A stretch of DNA of 64,000 bases from Janthinobacterium lividum PAMC 25724. Its GTDB lineage: Bacteria; Pseudomonadota; Gammaproteobacteria; Burkholderiales; Burkholderiaceae_D. Numbering within the stretch: the first letter of the stretch is position 1; every line of letters begins with the position of its first letter. Shown piece by piece: positions 27,662-36,858 of the stretch. Where the stretch lies: assembly GCA_000242815.2 (NCBI GenBank), contig AHHB01000011.1:181392-245391 (forward strand), in the 5' to 3' direction. The notes beneath the pieces are model-generated. The model made no database searches and was not told where the DNA came from. It worked only from the letters and a program-made list of their open reading frames with translations. The position numbers and the translations under genes are program-made.

Positions 27662-29449
27662 ATGCGTCCTATCCTGTCTCTCCCCGTCTTGAAAACCGTG
27701 TGCGCCATGCTGCTGTCGTCGGCCTGCGCCGGCGCCTTGGCGCAGGACCCGCCTGCCCGCGTCGGCCGCATTTCCACTGTCGAAGGACAAGTGCTGGTGC
27801 GCGCCGGCGATGGCGAGGCGCAAAATGCCTTGTTGAACTGGCCTGTCACGACGGATCACCGGCTCAGCACCATGCGCGGCGCGCTGGCGGAATTTCGCGT
27901 GGGCGCGGCCGCCGTGCGCATCGATGGCGATTCCGAGCTGGAGGTGGGCGAACTCGATGACGAGCATTTCACATTACACCTCAGCTATGGCACAGTCAGC
28001 GTGCGCGTGCGCAATCCCGATGCGCTGCGCGGCTTCGAGCTGACCACTGCCCAGGCGCGCGTGATCCTTACTCAGCCCGGTTGGTTGCGCATCGATGCGG
28101 GGCGCCAGCCCGGCACCAGCGTCGTCAGCGTGCTCGAGGGCGCTGCCGATGTGGATGGCGCGTCGGGTAGCGTGACCTTGCGTGCCGGCAAGCGCGCCGA
28201 TCTGACGGACGAGCAATTGCGCACGGGCACCTTGCACAGGATAGCCTTCGACAATTGGCCCGAAGCCTTGCCCGCCGCCATGCCGGCCTTGCGCTATGTC
28301 ACGGACGATACCACCGGCTATGAAGAGCTGGACCGCTACGGCGCCTGGCAGGACGATGCGCAATACGGCCCCATGTGGCTGCCCAGCGCGCTGCCGGCTG
28401 GCTGGGCGCCATACAGCGACGGGCGCTGGACCTGGATCGCGCCATGGGGCTGGACCTGGGTCGACAATGCGCCCTGGGGTTACGCGCCCTCGCATTACGG
28501 GCGCTGGGTGCTGCTGGGCCAGCGCTGGGGCTGGGCGCCGGGGCGCGAGCGCGGTCGCGTACCCTGGGCGCCGGCCCTGGTGGGCTGGGTCGGCGGTGGC
28601 CACGGACCGCAGCAAGGCCGGCGTCCTGACGTGGGCTGGTTTCCCCTGTCGCCGCACGAGCGCTATGTGCCCGGCTACCGCGCCAGCGCGGACTATGAAC
28701 GCCGCATCAACCGCTACGCCGAGGGGCGCCGTTTCGTGGCCGGTGAACGCGAACGCCGTGAAGGCGTGAGCGTGTTGCCCGGTGACCGTTTTGGCCCGCA
28801 ACGCACGCTCGATGTGCCGCGCCACAACCGCACCAGCATGCCGCCACCCGTGATGCAAAGTTTGCCCTTGGGCACGGCGCCTGCGCCGGCGGGCAACTGG
28901 CAGCGTCCTGCCGATGCGCCGCGCGGCGACAACGGATTGCGGCGCGACTTGGTCAACCGTCCAGGCCGCTTGCAGACGGACGATGGCCAGACGCACCTGG
29001 CGCCGAATCCCCTGCAGCCGAACCGGCCGCCCGTGCCGACCCAGCCACAACAGCCGCAACAGTCACCCATGCCGGCTCAGCCCATGATGCCGGCGATGCC
29101 GGTCTTGCCACCCGTGCAAGATCAGGTGGGTCGCCCCGGATGGCGTGGCGAGGAGCGGCCACAGCCGCGTCCCGACAGCAACCGTTGGGAACGCGGTGAA
29201 CGCGCCGAGCGCGGCGGGCGCCGCGAAATGCTGCAGACAGCGCCACCGCCGGCCATGCCTGCACCGCCGCCGCTAGCCCAGCCGCGGCCCGCGCCGCCGC
29301 CGATGCCGATGCCGGCCCCCGCCGCGCGTCCGGTGCAGGAGGCGGGCGGTGGCGAACGCAGCGGACCGCCACGTGAACGCAGTAATGACAGGGGCAATGC
29401 GCACGCCGGTCCCGGCCGCAATGGCCGGATGCAGGAAGCGGAGCGTTGA
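27662..29449 (+). CDS. Exported FecR/DUF6600-type Trp-rich protein
   Basis: A 595-residue exported protein. A signal peptide (1-28, ending ALAQ) is followed by a FecR-like beta domain (about 35-180; GRISTVEGQVLVRAG, GALAEFRVG, VSVLEGAADVDG). A Trp-rich region at about 215-330 has repeated DGRWTWIAPWGWTWVD- and YGRWVLLGQRWGWAPG-like units, the pattern of DUF6600. The last 250 residues are rich in Pro, Gln, Arg and Gly and look disordered. The role is unknown; this kind of protein is common in Burkholderiales and probably acts in the envelope. GGAG lies 7 bases before the ATG. Confidence 0.85.
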   Translation: MRPILSLPVLKTVCAMLLSSACAGALAQDPPARVGRISTVEGQVLVRAGDGEAQNALLNWPVTTDHRLSTMRGALAEFRVGAAAVRIDGDSELEVGELDDEHFTLHLSYGTVSVRVRNPDALRGFELTTAQARVILTQPGWLRIDAGRQPGTSVVSVLEGAADVDGASGSVTLRAGKRADLTDEQLRTGTLHRIAFDNWPEALPAAMPALRYVTDDTTGYEELDRYGAWQDDAQYGPMWLPSALPAGWAPYSDGRWTWIAPWGWTWVDNAPWGYAPSHYGRWVLLGQRWGWAPGRERGRVPWAPALVGWVGGGHGPQQGRRPDVGWFPLSPHERYVPGYRASADYERRINRYAEGRRFVAGERERREGVSVLPGDRFGPQRTLDVPRHNRTSMPPPVMQSLPLGTAPAPAGNWQRPADAPRGDNGLRRDLVNRPGRLQTDDGQTHLAPNPLQPNRPPVPTQPQQPQQSPMPAQPMMPAMPVLPPVQDQVGRPGWRGEERPQPRPDSNRWERGERAERGGRREMLQTAPPPAMPAPPPLAQPRPAPPPMPMPAPAARPVQEAGGGERSGPPRERSNDRGNAHAGPGRNGRMQEAER

Positions 29450-29634
29450 CAGAACTTGCCGCACTGCCTGTCGCGCCGTAGCGACGTTCAGGCCGACAAA
29501 GCGGCAGTTCGTCACATGTCCGAGGAAAAGCGGCACTGTTTTGTCTACAGTGAGGTCCTTGCAGCATAGCGCCATGCCTGACTGGCCGACAGCACCGATT
29601 TTTCCGGCTATTTTGTCCAAACGAAATAGTTTTC

Positions 29635-29662
29635 GCCAGCTTACAAAGCTGGCTTTTTTTTT
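29635..29662 (+). terminator. Rho-independent terminator after the FecR/DUF6600 gene
   Basis: GCCAGCTT and AAAGCTGGC form an 8-bp stem with a tiny loop, followed by nine T. It is the main recognisable element in the roughly 340-base gap 29450-29787; no gene was found there, only a likely promoter region just before the DUF493 gene. Confidence 0.9.
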
Positions 29663-29787
29663 CCGCACCCGTGTCGCCATGGCCAGGGGCGCATACGCCC
29701 CCAAAGTTGGCTACAATACGCCTTTATGCAGCCGCCGCGCGCTAGGCGTGGCGCCGCCTGTTCTGAACGGCACTGATAGGATTTCCC

Positions 29788-30084
29788 ATGCAAACCACTC
29801 CCCCCACCGAAGTCACGATTCCTCCCAGCGAATCGCTGATCGAATACCCGAGCGACTTCCCCATCAAGATCATGGGCCCGACGCATGTCGACTTCGCGCC
29901 GACCATGCTGGAATTGGTCATCCTCCACGATCCGACCTTCCACGTCGGTCGCATGGAAGAGCGTCCATCGGGCAAGGGCAATTACACGGGCTTGACCGTG
30001 ACCGTGCGCGCCATCAGTCGCGAGCAGCTCGACGCCCTGTACATGGCGCTGTCGGGCCACCCGATGGTCAAGATCGTCATGTAA
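29788..30084 (+). CDS. ybeD: DUF493 family protein (YbeD-like)
   Basis: A 98-residue cytoplasmic protein of the DUF493 (YbeD) family: YPSDFPIKIMGP start, RPSGKGNYTGLTVTVRAISREQLDALYMALSGHPMVKIVM end. The family has an ACT-like fold and a proposed allosteric or lipoylation-linked role that is not proven. The order ybeD-lipB-lipA is the same as in E. coli, which supports the identification. AGGA lies 7 bases before the ATG. Confidence 0.93.
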   Translation: MQTTPPTEVTIPPSESLIEYPSDFPIKIMGPTHVDFAPTMLELVILHDPTFHVGRMEERPSGKGNYTGLTVTVRAISREQLDALYMALSGHPMVKIVM

Positions 30085-30237
30085 GACCAGTGGTTGCCCT
30101 GGCGCGCTGGCATTGCGTCAGGCCAGCAACAAGCTGGCAGCCCCCGCCACATGGAGCAGCACCGCCGCGCCCAGCAGGCAATCGGCAGCTTGCTGCGCTT
30201 GCCGGCGTGCGCAGCTCAATGAAACGGTAGCCTCGCT

Positions 30238-30243
30238 TATAAT
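30238..30243 (+). promoter_or_regulatory. Candidate -10 box for lipBA
   Basis: TATAAT lies 55 bases upstream of the lipB start in the 213-base gap after the DUF493 gene. No convincing -35 hexamer is seen at the right distance, so the call is tentative. Confidence 0.35.
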
Positions 30244-30297
30244 CACGGCTTCGCCGCAGCGTCCGCAGGGCGCCGGCAGCTGATTACAGAATCTGTC

Positions 30298-31014
30298 ATG
30301 ACCACCACCCGAACCGAAGCGGCGCTGATCCGCGAGCTGGGCCGCGTCGAATACGAGCCGACCTTTGCCGCCATGCGCGCCTTTACCGACGCCCGCACGA
30401 CGGACACGCGCGATGAACTGTGGATCGTCGAGCATCCGCCCGTGTTCACCCTGGGCCTGGCTGCCGACCGCGGCCATTTGCTGGCGGGCGCCGCGATTGA
30501 AGAAAATGCGATACCCGTGGTGCAGACGGACCGGGGCGGTGAAGTGACCTTCCACGGTCCCGGCCAGGTGGTGATTTACCTGCTGATGGACTTGCGCCGC
30601 AACAAGCCGGGCGGCAAGTTGTATGCGCGCCAGTTCGTGCATAAAATCGAGCAAGCCATCATCAATGTGCTGGCGGCGTATAATCTCGCAGGCGAGCGCA
30701 TCGATGGCGCGCCCGGCATCTATATCGCCGGCGGACCAAGCAAGGGTGCGAAGATCGCCGCGCTGGGATTGAAAGTGCGCGGCAACGGCTGCACCTACCA
30801 TGGCGTATCGCTCAACGTGGCGATGGATCTGGCGCCGTTTTCCTGGATTAACCCCTGCGGCTATTCCGGCCTGAAGACGGTGGACATGCGCAGCATGGGC
30901 GTGTTGGCGCCGCTGGCCGAGGTGCAGCGGGCTCTGGCCCATGAATTGACCGTATTACTCGATGTAAGCGAAGTAAACAGCGCCGCAGGCGCGCCTCAGG
31001 CAGCGGATGCCTGA
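30298..31014 (+). CDS. lipB: Lipoyl(octanoyl) transferase
   Basis: A 238-residue enzyme that moves octanoate from acyl carrier protein to the lipoyl domains of 2-oxoacid dehydrogenases and the glycine cleavage H protein. The catalytic pair is Cys187 (NPCGYSGL) and Lys152 (AKIAALG), with the [12 protein letters not shown] substrate loop at about 79-90. Length is near normal with a short Ala-rich tail. It precedes lipA, which performs the next step of the pathway. Confidence 0.96.
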   Translation: MTTTRTEAALIRELGRVEYEPTFAAMRAFTDARTTDTRDELWIVEHPPVFTLGLAADRGHLLAGAAIEENAIPVVQTDRGGEVTFHGPGQVVIYLLMDLRRNKPGGKLYARQFVHKIEQAIINVLAAYNLAGERIDGAPGIYIAGGPSKGAKIAALGLKVRGNGCTYHGVSLNVAMDLAPFSWINPCGYSGLKTVDMRSMGVLAPLAEVQRALAHELTVLLDVSEVNSAAGAPQAADA

Positions 31015-31051
31015 GCAAACAAACCAACACGCCCGTCAAGGGCTTGCAGCC

Positions 31052-32068
31052 ATGACTTCTGAGACCATTTCCAGCACCGCCCCCGCCGCGACCGCCGCTG
31101 CCGCGTACAACCCGAGCGAAAAGCAAAAAGGCGCCAGCAAGACGTCGCGCATCCCGATCAAGATCATTCCGATCGAGCAAGTCGAGCGCCTGAAAAAGCC
31201 GGACTGGATCCGCGTCAAGGCCGCCTCGGCATCGACCCGCTTCTATGAAATCAAGGATATCCTGCGTGAAAACAAACTGGTGACCGTGTGCGAAGAAGCC
31301 AGCTGCCCGAACATCGGCGAATGCTTCGGCAAGGGCACGGCTACCTTCATGATCATGGGCGACAAGTGCACGCGCCGCTGCCCGTTCTGCGACGTCGGCC
31401 ATGGCCGCCCGGACCCGCTGGACAAGGAAGAGCCGGCCAACCTGTCGAAAACCATCGCCAAGCTGCGCCTGAACTACGTCGTCATCACTTCCGTCGACCG
31501 CGATGACTTGCGCGACGGCGGCGCTGGCCATTTCGTTGAGTGCATCCAGCAAACGCGCGCCCTGTCGCCAAACACCCGCATCGAAGTGCTGGTGCCCGAC
31601 TTCCGCGGCCGCCTGGAAAAAGCGTTGAACCTGTTCAAGGATGGCTTGCCTGACGTCATGAACCACAACCTGGAAACGGCGCCGCGCCTGTACAAGGAAG
31701 CGCGTCCCGGTTCGGACTACATGCACTCGCTGAAACTGCTGAAGGATTTCAAGGCCATGTACCCGGACGTGAAAACCAAGTCCGGCATCATGGTGGGCCT
31801 GGGCGAGACGGACGAGGAAATCTTGCAAGTGATGCGCGACATGCGCGAGCACGATATCGACATGCTGACCATCGGCCAGTACCTGGCGCCATCGAACAGC
31901 CACCTGCCCGTGCGCCGCTACGTGCACCCGGACGTCTTCAAAATGTTCGAAGAAGAAGCCTATAAAATGGGTTTCACGCACGCTGCCGTGGGCGCCATGG
32001 TGCGCAGCTCCTACCATGCGGACGAACAGGCGCATAGCGCCGGCGTGGAGTCGGCGCTCAATTTCTAA
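31052..32068 (+). CDS. lipA: Lipoyl synthase
   Basis: A 338-residue radical SAM enzyme that inserts two sulfur atoms into octanoyl groups to give lipoate. Numbered from the ATG at 31052, Cys80, Cys85 and Cys91 ([12 protein letters not shown]) hold the auxiliary cluster that donates sulfur, and Cys106, Cys110, Cys113 (CTRRCPFC) hold the SAM cluster; the late RSSYHADEQ motif supplies the serine ligand. AAGGG lies about 9 bases before this start. An in-frame ATG at 31007 overlapping the lipB stop is an alternative but adds an atypical N-terminus. Confidence 0.95.
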   Translation: MTSETISSTAPAATAAAAYNPSEKQKGASKTSRIPIKIIPIEQVERLKKPDWIRVKAASASTRFYEIKDILRENKLVTVCEEASCPNIGECFGKGTATFMIMGDKCTRRCPFCDVGHGRPDPLDKEEPANLSKTIAKLRLNYVVITSVDRDDLRDGGAGHFVECIQQTRALSPNTRIEVLVPDFRGRLEKALNLFKDGLPDVMNHNLETAPRLYKEARPGSDYMHSLKLLKDFKAMYPDVKTKSGIMVGLGETDEEILQVMRDMREHDIDMLTIGQYLAPSNSHLPVRRYVHPDVFKMFEEEAYKMGFTHAAVGAMVRSSYHADEQAHSAGVESALNF

Positions 32069-32085
32069 GCCCCTCGCGCCACATC

Positions 32086-32117
32086 AAGCCGCCCGCTGCA
32101 AAGCCGGGCGGCTTTTT
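32086..32117 (+). terminator. Rho-independent terminator after lipA
   Basis: AAGCCGCCCG and CGGGCGGCTT pair as a 10-bp stem around a 9-base loop, ending in five T. It is 17 bases after the lipA stop codon. Confidence 0.9.
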
Positions 32118-32221
32118 CTTGCCTGCTCTTGGCGCAGGCGCCGCATGCGTAGGCGGCGCGACCGCGTTGTCCTGCCGACAAATCCCTTTTCGCGCCTTCA
32201 ACCTGACTGCGCGCCTATCGC

Positions 32222-34387
32222 TTAAAAGCTCGTCGACAGGCCGGCGTACAGACTGCGGCGGGCGCCGTATTGTGGCGCCCCCACGCCCACGCCGGAACCG
32301 TCGCGCAGCAGGTAGGATTTATCGAACACGTTGACCAGGGCCAGGCGTCCCTCCACCTTGCCGAGCGGCGTATTTTTCCAGGTGTGTGTGAGTGCCGTGT
32401 TGACGGTGAAGTAACTGGGCAAATGCCCGGAATTCGGTGCGCCACCGTCTGGGGTCATTCGCAGGCCGCTGCCGTAGAGAAAGTCAGCGCTCACTTGCGA
32501 ATCACCGAAGTGATAATGGCCACCGCCGGACAGCGTGTATTTCTGGTCATGATCGAGGTAGACATAGTGCTTGCTGATGGCGTTCAACTCAGCGGCACCA
32601 AACAGCGCTTGCCCCGAATTGATGTTACGCCCTTGCGCCTTTTGCGTACTGGCGTTGAGGAACAGGCCCCAGTTTTTCTCGCTATAGATGGCGGACAACT
32701 CCAGGCCCTTGGCGTAGCCATCCGCATAATTGAATGGCGTCAAGATCAGCGCCTGGCCGAACTGGCCTTCGTCCAGCAGATTGTGGATCTTTTTATAGTA
32801 CACGTCGGCCGTCACGGTCAGTTTTGAATTGACCTGGTGGCTGATGCCCACATCGTAGTAATGCGTGCGCTCGGCCTTGACGTTGTCCGACTGGCCGATT
32901 TCCGGCGCATTCGTCGTGTGCGCGTACAGGTCGATGCTGCCCTGGGCCGCCAATTCCTGCGGCGGTGGCGTGAAGTAGCGCGAATAGCCCGCGTGCAGGG
33001 CCGTGCCCGGCGCGATCTGGTAAGCCAGGTTGACGCGCGGGCTCCATTGCTGCTCGCTGGTGTAGGCCGCTACCTCGTCGTAACGGGCGCCGTAGTTCAG
33101 GGTCAAGGGCTTGCTGATACGCCATTCATCCTGCAGATAAAAACTCGCCAGGGTGCCGGTCTTGCCGCTGTTGTCGGCAATGGAGATGGGCGTGGTGGCG
33201 GTTTGCGCGCCGTCAATGGCGGGGAACACGGCCACCGTGTTGTCGCTCGTCGTCTTCTGCCGCGTGTAGGCCAGGCCCGCGCGCACGGTATGCTCGGGAT
33301 GCAGTTTGTAGCTGATATCGAACTGGGCACCCGAGGCGCGGTTCGTGCGGCGCGAGTCCGAGGCTACGCCGTTGTAGATCAGGTCGCCGATGGCATCGGG
33401 CGTGAAGTGCAGTGCCGAATACTGGTGGAAAGCCGAGACCTGGTAATTGACGTCGCCCAGGCTCTTTTGCAGCGACAGCACGAGGAAGCGGTTAACTTCG
33501 TGCTGGTTTTCATTCAATTGCGATGATGGCAAGCTCGACGTGCCCGCCTGCGCATCGCTGTGCCCATCCAACGAGAAGGCGGGCGCCTGGTTGGGGTTAT
33601 TCGGGATCTGGAAGCGGCCGTTATACGTGCCGAACATGGCGCCCAGGCGCGTGTTGTCATCGAGGAAATACGAGAGGCTACCGAACGATTTGTTTTGCCG
33701 CGTTTTGTCGTGCAGGGCGCTGCGTGTGTCTTGCGGGTTTTCCACGCCCAGGGAATTGCCCAGATAGCTGCCGGACAGGTAGTAATTAAACTTGCCTACG
33801 CTGCCGAAAAATTCAGCACTCGGTTCTACATGGTCGTGGCTGCCGAGCATGATACCGATGCGCCCGCCTGGCGTCAGGCCGCCCTCCTTCGTTTCAATAT
33901 CGACGATGCCCGCCGTGCGCAGGCCGAACTGGGCCGGCAAGGCGCCCGTCATGAAATCGGTCTTGTCGATCAGGCGCGTGTCGATCGACTGGCCAAAGCC
34001 GCTGATGCTTTCCGGTAACTGTACGCCGTTGATGCGGTATTGCACGTTGGCATGGTCGTCGCGCACGTGCAGGGCGCCCGAGCCCTTCGAATCTTGCGAT
34101 ACGCCCGGCAGGCGCAGCAGCACTTCATTGAATGGCGTATTGTCGCCCTGGCCCAGCATGTCGATCATGTGGCTGTCGATGCTGTAGATGGTGGTGCCGA
34201 CTTTCGGCGACAGCGCGATGCGCGCATTTTTCAAGTGGGCGGAGGTGACTTCCACCTTTTGCATCTCTTGTGGTGCGCCATCCGTTGCGGCGCTGGAGGC
34301 TTCGTTTGCCTCAGCGGCATGCGCGGAAAGGTTAAACAGGCTGGCAAGGGCGAGCGACAGTGCGCTCAGGCGTGGTGTGTGGTGCAT
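32222..34387 (-). CDS. TonB-dependent outer-membrane receptor
   Basis: A 721-residue receptor with a signal peptide (1-24). A plug domain follows, with FNEVLLRLPGVSQDSKGSGALHVRDDHANVQYRINGVQLPE being the usual plug pattern, then a long 22-strand-type barrel ending in an aromatic residue (LYAGLSTSF). It imports a scarce ligand such as a metal complex or cofactor, using TonB. The substrate is not evident. The upstream DUF2946 gene is of a kind often seen beside copper-related receptors, but this protein does not obviously match the OprC type, so the substrate is left open. Confidence 0.9.
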   Translation of the reverse strand: MHHTPRLSALSLALASLFNLSAHAAEANEASSAATDGAPQEMQKVEVTSAHLKNARIALSPKVGTTIYSIDSHMIDMLGQGDNTPFNEVLLRLPGVSQDSKGSGALHVRDDHANVQYRINGVQLPESISGFGQSIDTRLIDKTDFMTGALPAQFGLRTAGIVDIETKEGGLTPGGRIGIMLGSHDHVEPSAEFFGSVGKFNYYLSGSYLGNSLGVENPQDTRSALHDKTRQNKSFGSLSYFLDDNTRLGAMFGTYNGRFQIPNNPNQAPAFSLDGHSDAQAGTSSLPSSQLNENQHEVNRFLVLSLQKSLGDVNYQVSAFHQYSALHFTPDAIGDLIYNGVASDSRRTNRASGAQFDISYKLHPEHTVRAGLAYTRQKTTSDNTVAVFPAIDGAQTATTPISIADNSGKTGTLASFYLQDEWRISKPLTLNYGARYDEVAAYTSEQQWSPRVNLAYQIAPGTALHAGYSRYFTPPPQELAAQGSIDLYAHTTNAPEIGQSDNVKAERTHYYDVGISHQVNSKLTVTADVYYKKIHNLLDEGQFGQALILTPFNYADGYAKGLELSAIYSEKNWGLFLNASTQKAQGRNINSGQALFGAAELNAISKHYVYLDHDQKYTLSGGGHYHFGDSQVSADFLYGSGLRMTPDGGAPNSGHLPSYFTVNTALTHTWKNTPLGKVEGRLALVNVFDKSYLLRDGSGVGVGAPQYGARRSLYAGLSTSF

Positions 34388-34476
34388 GGCATACCTCGAA
34401 AATAGTCAACGCCAGGCGGCACGGCGCGCATGGGGACGCGGCGCTGCAGCCTGAAAAGGATAAAAAAGCGTACGAA

Positions 34477-34857
34477 CTACAGTGAGGCGGCAGGCGGACC
34501 GCGCACGGGCGGCAGGATGCGTGTGGCGACGGGGGCCAGGGTGGCTGGCGCGATGGCCAGCAAGCGGTAGGGCAGTAATTGGGCCGGTGGCGCGGTGATG
34601 GCCGGCGGCGCGGCGATATCGGCCACTTTGTCGATGGCCGTGGCGCACAGCGCGCACTCTTCCGCGTCGAGGCTCGTCTTGTGCAGGTGCGAGGCTGCCG
34701 TCGACAGCAGGAACACGAGGGCAAGCGCACTGAACAGGGCCAGGCATAGCTGCCATGGTGCGCGCGCCAGGGCGGCGGCACCGTGATGGGCAGGCTTGCC
34801 ATAAGGCTTGCCATAAGGCTTGCCATAAGGCTTGCGGGTGGGCTGGCGGGAAGGCAT
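34477..34857 (-). CDS. DUF2946-like small membrane protein
   Basis: A 126-residue protein: a basic, repeat-containing N-terminus (MPSRQPTRKPYGKP...), one membrane helix (about 40-60), a DAEECALCATAIDK motif with two cysteines at about 75-85, and a Pro-rich tail. The pattern CxxC after a helix and short length fit DUF2946 proteins, which often accompany TonB-dependent receptors for copper. The start at 34857 lies just before the tandem repeat that encodes YGKP units. The gene is 89 bases upstream of the receptor gene on the same strand and probably co-transcribed. Confidence 0.7.
   Translation of the reverse strand: MPSRQPTRKPYGKPYGKPYGKPAHHGAAALARAPWQLCLALFSALALVFLLSTAASHLHKTSLDAEECALCATAIDKVADIAAPPAITAPPAQLLPYRLLAIAPATLAPVATRILPPVRGPPAASL
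34792..34835. repeat. 12-bp tandem repeat (3.7 units)
   Basis: Three perfect copies of AGGCTTGCCATA plus an 8-base partial copy. On the minus strand they encode tandem YGKP units at the N-terminus of the DUF2946-like protein. The unit length is a multiple of three, so changes in copy number would keep the reading frame. Confidence 0.92.
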
Positions 34858-35040
34858 GGGGATATAGTAGCAAGAAAATTGCCGCGCTGTTGGCGCTTGT
34901 TGCGTGATTTGCGCCAGAGCGACCTGACAGGATGACGCGCAAGTCGCGCTGGGGCAGGCCGTAGTGCTGGCGCAAGCCGGCCGCGAAGCACGATGGCCAG
35001 CCCCAGGCGCAGCTCTTCCAGGATGCTGCGGAAATGCCGC

Positions 35041-35373
35041 TATTCCAGCCAGCTGGCGGCGCAATTACCCGTGCTGTCACCTCTGCTGGTACCGGATGGC
35101 TAGCTGTACGCTGGTAGCGTGGTGGCGCTGGCCGATACGGCTTCCGGCTATGGCTGTATCGGCAACCGGCCCGAGGGCGCGAACAATTTCACCACCATCG
35201 AGTTCAAATCGAACCACTTGGGCACGGCCTGCGAAGGCACGCTCACCTGCACGGCGAAAGTCGAGCCCAAGGGCCGCAACACGCAAGTGTGGGATGCCGT
35301 GGTGAAAAGCAAGGAAATGGGCAAGACCATCGCCCTGTTTCGTTGCACGCAGATGATTCTGTATCCCAAGTAA
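35041..35373 (+). pseudogene. PaaI-type hotdog thioesterase remnant
   Basis: The reading from about 35041 gives QLPVLSPLLVPDG, then TAG at 35101-35103 where TAT or TAC (Tyr) is expected, then LYAGSVVALADTASGYGCIG and a normal PaaI-family end (GANNFTTIEFKSNHLGTA, FRCTQMILYPK). The intact family has about 50 more residues before this point, which are not recognisable in bases 34860-35040. An in-frame stop plus a lost N-terminus indicates a pseudogene. The C-terminal 84 residues from 35119 remain open and could be expressed only as a fragment. Confidence 0.78.
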
Positions 35374-35389
35374 CCGAAGGGCAAAATCC

Positions 35390-35456
35390 GGGGTCGTACC
35401 CTGCAGGGGAAATTTTCCCCAATGGGGGAAATTCCGATCCCGAAGGGAACGACCCC
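35390..35456. repeat. GGGGTC-type palindromic repeat, copy C
   Basis: Outer arms GGGGTCGTACCC (35390) and GGGAACGACCCC (35445-35456) enclose a second palindrome, GGGGAAATTTTCCCC. After it, AGCCCTTGCTTGGGTT resembles on the opposite strand the AACCCA-AAGCAA-AGCT stretch of copies A and B. It fills the gap between the thioesterase remnant and the convergent anti-sigma gene and may terminate both. Confidence 0.7.
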
Positions 35457-35474
35457 AGCCCTTGCTTGGGTTCG

Positions 35475-36170
35475 CTAGATTTTCACCCAGTTACCTTTAT
35501 ACAAAACCGGTCCCGTCGGTCCGTTCGGATTGGGCGACCCGCCTTTCGGTTCCAGGGTAACGGCCATCGTGGCTACGTCGTTGCCGATGCCACGCTGCGG
35601 CAAGGCCAGTTTCATGTTGCCCTTGTCGGCCAGCAGACCCAGCGAACGCGGGTTGCCGCTCTTCGGCACGGCCCACAGTTCCAGGTCGCGATCAGCAGGT
35701 ACGGGCGCGTTACCCAGCATGCGCACCTCGAGCCCGCCTTGGCGGCTGTCGGCCGTCAGCAGCAGGGCTGTTTGCGCTTTCTCGTCCGTCAGGCTGGCCA
35801 CATAGCTGATCTGTGGTGTGTCCATGACGCGCGTGGCCACGACGATCACCAGCAGCGCGGCGATGGCGCTTGAGGCCATGCCGAGCGAACGCCAGAATGA
35901 CAGCGAATCGCGCAATAATGACCAGCCGCCCTGGGGCGCCAGGTGCAAGCGCTGCTCGATCTGTTGCCAGACGCGCTTGGGCGGCGCCACGGGCGTGGCA
36001 AACTCCGCCATCGGTTCCAGGCGCTGGCGCCATTCGGCCGTGATATTGCGCAAATCGGCGTCGTTGTGCAGCCAGCCTTCGAAACGCCGGCGCGCGCCGC
36101 CTTTCAGGGTGCCCAGCACGTATTCGGACGCCAGTTTCTGGCGCAAGCTGTCATTGCCGCGAATATTCAT
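35475..36170 (-). CDS. Anti-sigma factor of the RskA/ChrR-like type
   Basis: A 231-residue protein. The cytoplasmic part (about 1-90) has the LASEYVLGTLKGGARRRFEGWL and WRQRLEPMAEFATPV-PPKRVWQQIEQRL pattern of RskA-type anti-sigma factors. One membrane helix follows (about 100-122), then a periplasmic domain with LELWAVPKSGNPRSLGLL. It should bind and hold the ECF sigma factor encoded just upstream. GGGAGG lies before the ATG at 36170, and the start overlaps the sigma gene stop by 4 bases (ATGA), a typical coupled pair. Confidence 0.92.
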   Translation of the reverse strand: MNIRGNDSLRQKLASEYVLGTLKGGARRRFEGWLHNDADLRNITAEWRQRLEPMAEFATPVAPPKRVWQQIEQRLHLAPQGGWSLLRDSLSFWRSLGMASSAIAALLVIVVATRVMDTPQISYVASLTDEKAQTALLLTADSRQGGLEVRMLGNAPVPADRDLELWAVPKSGNPRSLGLLADKGNMKLALPQRGIGNDVATMAVTLEPKGGSPNPNGPTGPVLYKGNWVKI

Positions 36171-36757
36171 GTTGCCTCCCGTTTCGCCAGGCACGTACGC
36201 AGCCGTTCCAGGCTGCGCCGTATCCAGGTCTTGACGGTGCCGATCGGCAGCGACATCTGCTGCGCCACTTCGCTGTGCGACAGGTCATGATAGAACGCCA
36301 GGGCGACTACTTGCCGATGCAGCCCGTCCAGGGCCGACATGCAAAACGCCAGCGCCTTGGCATCACTGCTCAGCTGCAGTGCTTCGATGGGCGTGGCCTG
36401 GGGGTCTTGGAGTGCATTCATGACTTCGCTATCAAACTGTTCGGCATCGATTTCCACGGTATCGTCGCTGCGCCGCAGCACATCGAACGCCTTGTTGCGC
36501 ACGATGGTGGCCATCCAGGTCATCGGCGCCGCCAGATGGCTCTGGTAAGTGGCGGCATTGTTCCAGATGGCAACGAAACCCTCTTGCAAGGCTTCTTCGG
36601 CGAGCTCTTGCTTATGCAATATACGCAGCGCGAAGCCGAACAGTTTCGATGATGTGGCGTGATATAGTTGACGGAACGCCGTGGCGTCCTTGTTGCCACT
36701 GGCGAGTAGCCAGGTTTTCAGTTGTTGCGGGTCGAGCGATTGAGCGGCTAGGGACAC
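36167..36757 (-). CDS. ECF RNA polymerase sigma factor
   Basis: A 196-residue sigma-70 family protein with regions 2 (ATAFRQLYHATSSKLFGFALRIL, then AEEALQEGFVAIWNNAATYQ and MTWMATIVRNKAFDVLRR) and 4 (LDGLHRQVVALAFYHDLSHSEVAQQMSLPIGTVKTWIRRSLERLR). It directs transcription of an unknown regulon when released from its anti-sigma factor. No target promoters were identified in the window. The linker between regions 2 and 4 is slightly long and acidic (DDTVEIDAEQFDSEVM). Confidence 0.94.
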   Translation of the reverse strand: MSLAAQSLDPQQLKTWLLASGNKDATAFRQLYHATSSKLFGFALRILHKQELAEEALQEGFVAIWNNAATYQSHLAAPMTWMATIVRNKAFDVLRRSDDTVEIDAEQFDSEVMNALQDPQATPIEALQLSSDAKALAFCMSALDGLHRQVVALAFYHDLSHSEVAQQMSLPIGTVKTWIRRSLERLRTCLAKREAT

Positions 36758-36858
36758 GGCTGGCCTTCATAAGGTGAATGGGATCACGCGAGGGAAGGTT
36801 ATAACATACGTGCAACAGCTGGCAACAAGGTTTTGCGGCCAGTGTCGCCAGTGTCGGA

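Noticed and set aside
26761..27849. Long minus-strand open reading frame over the LysE-family gene
   Set aside because: It is antisense to a well-supported gene, with no family motif and a Gln/Arg/His-rich translation typical of a shadow frame.
30118..30942. Minus-strand reading over lipB and the gap before it
   Set aside because: It covers lipB antisense, and its part in the gap shows no ribosome site or motif.
34858..35040. Possible further gene or the missing N-terminus of the thioesterase
   Set aside because: Several frames give short Arg/Pro-rich readings on both strands, but none continues a recognisable domain, so it is treated as decayed or non-coding.
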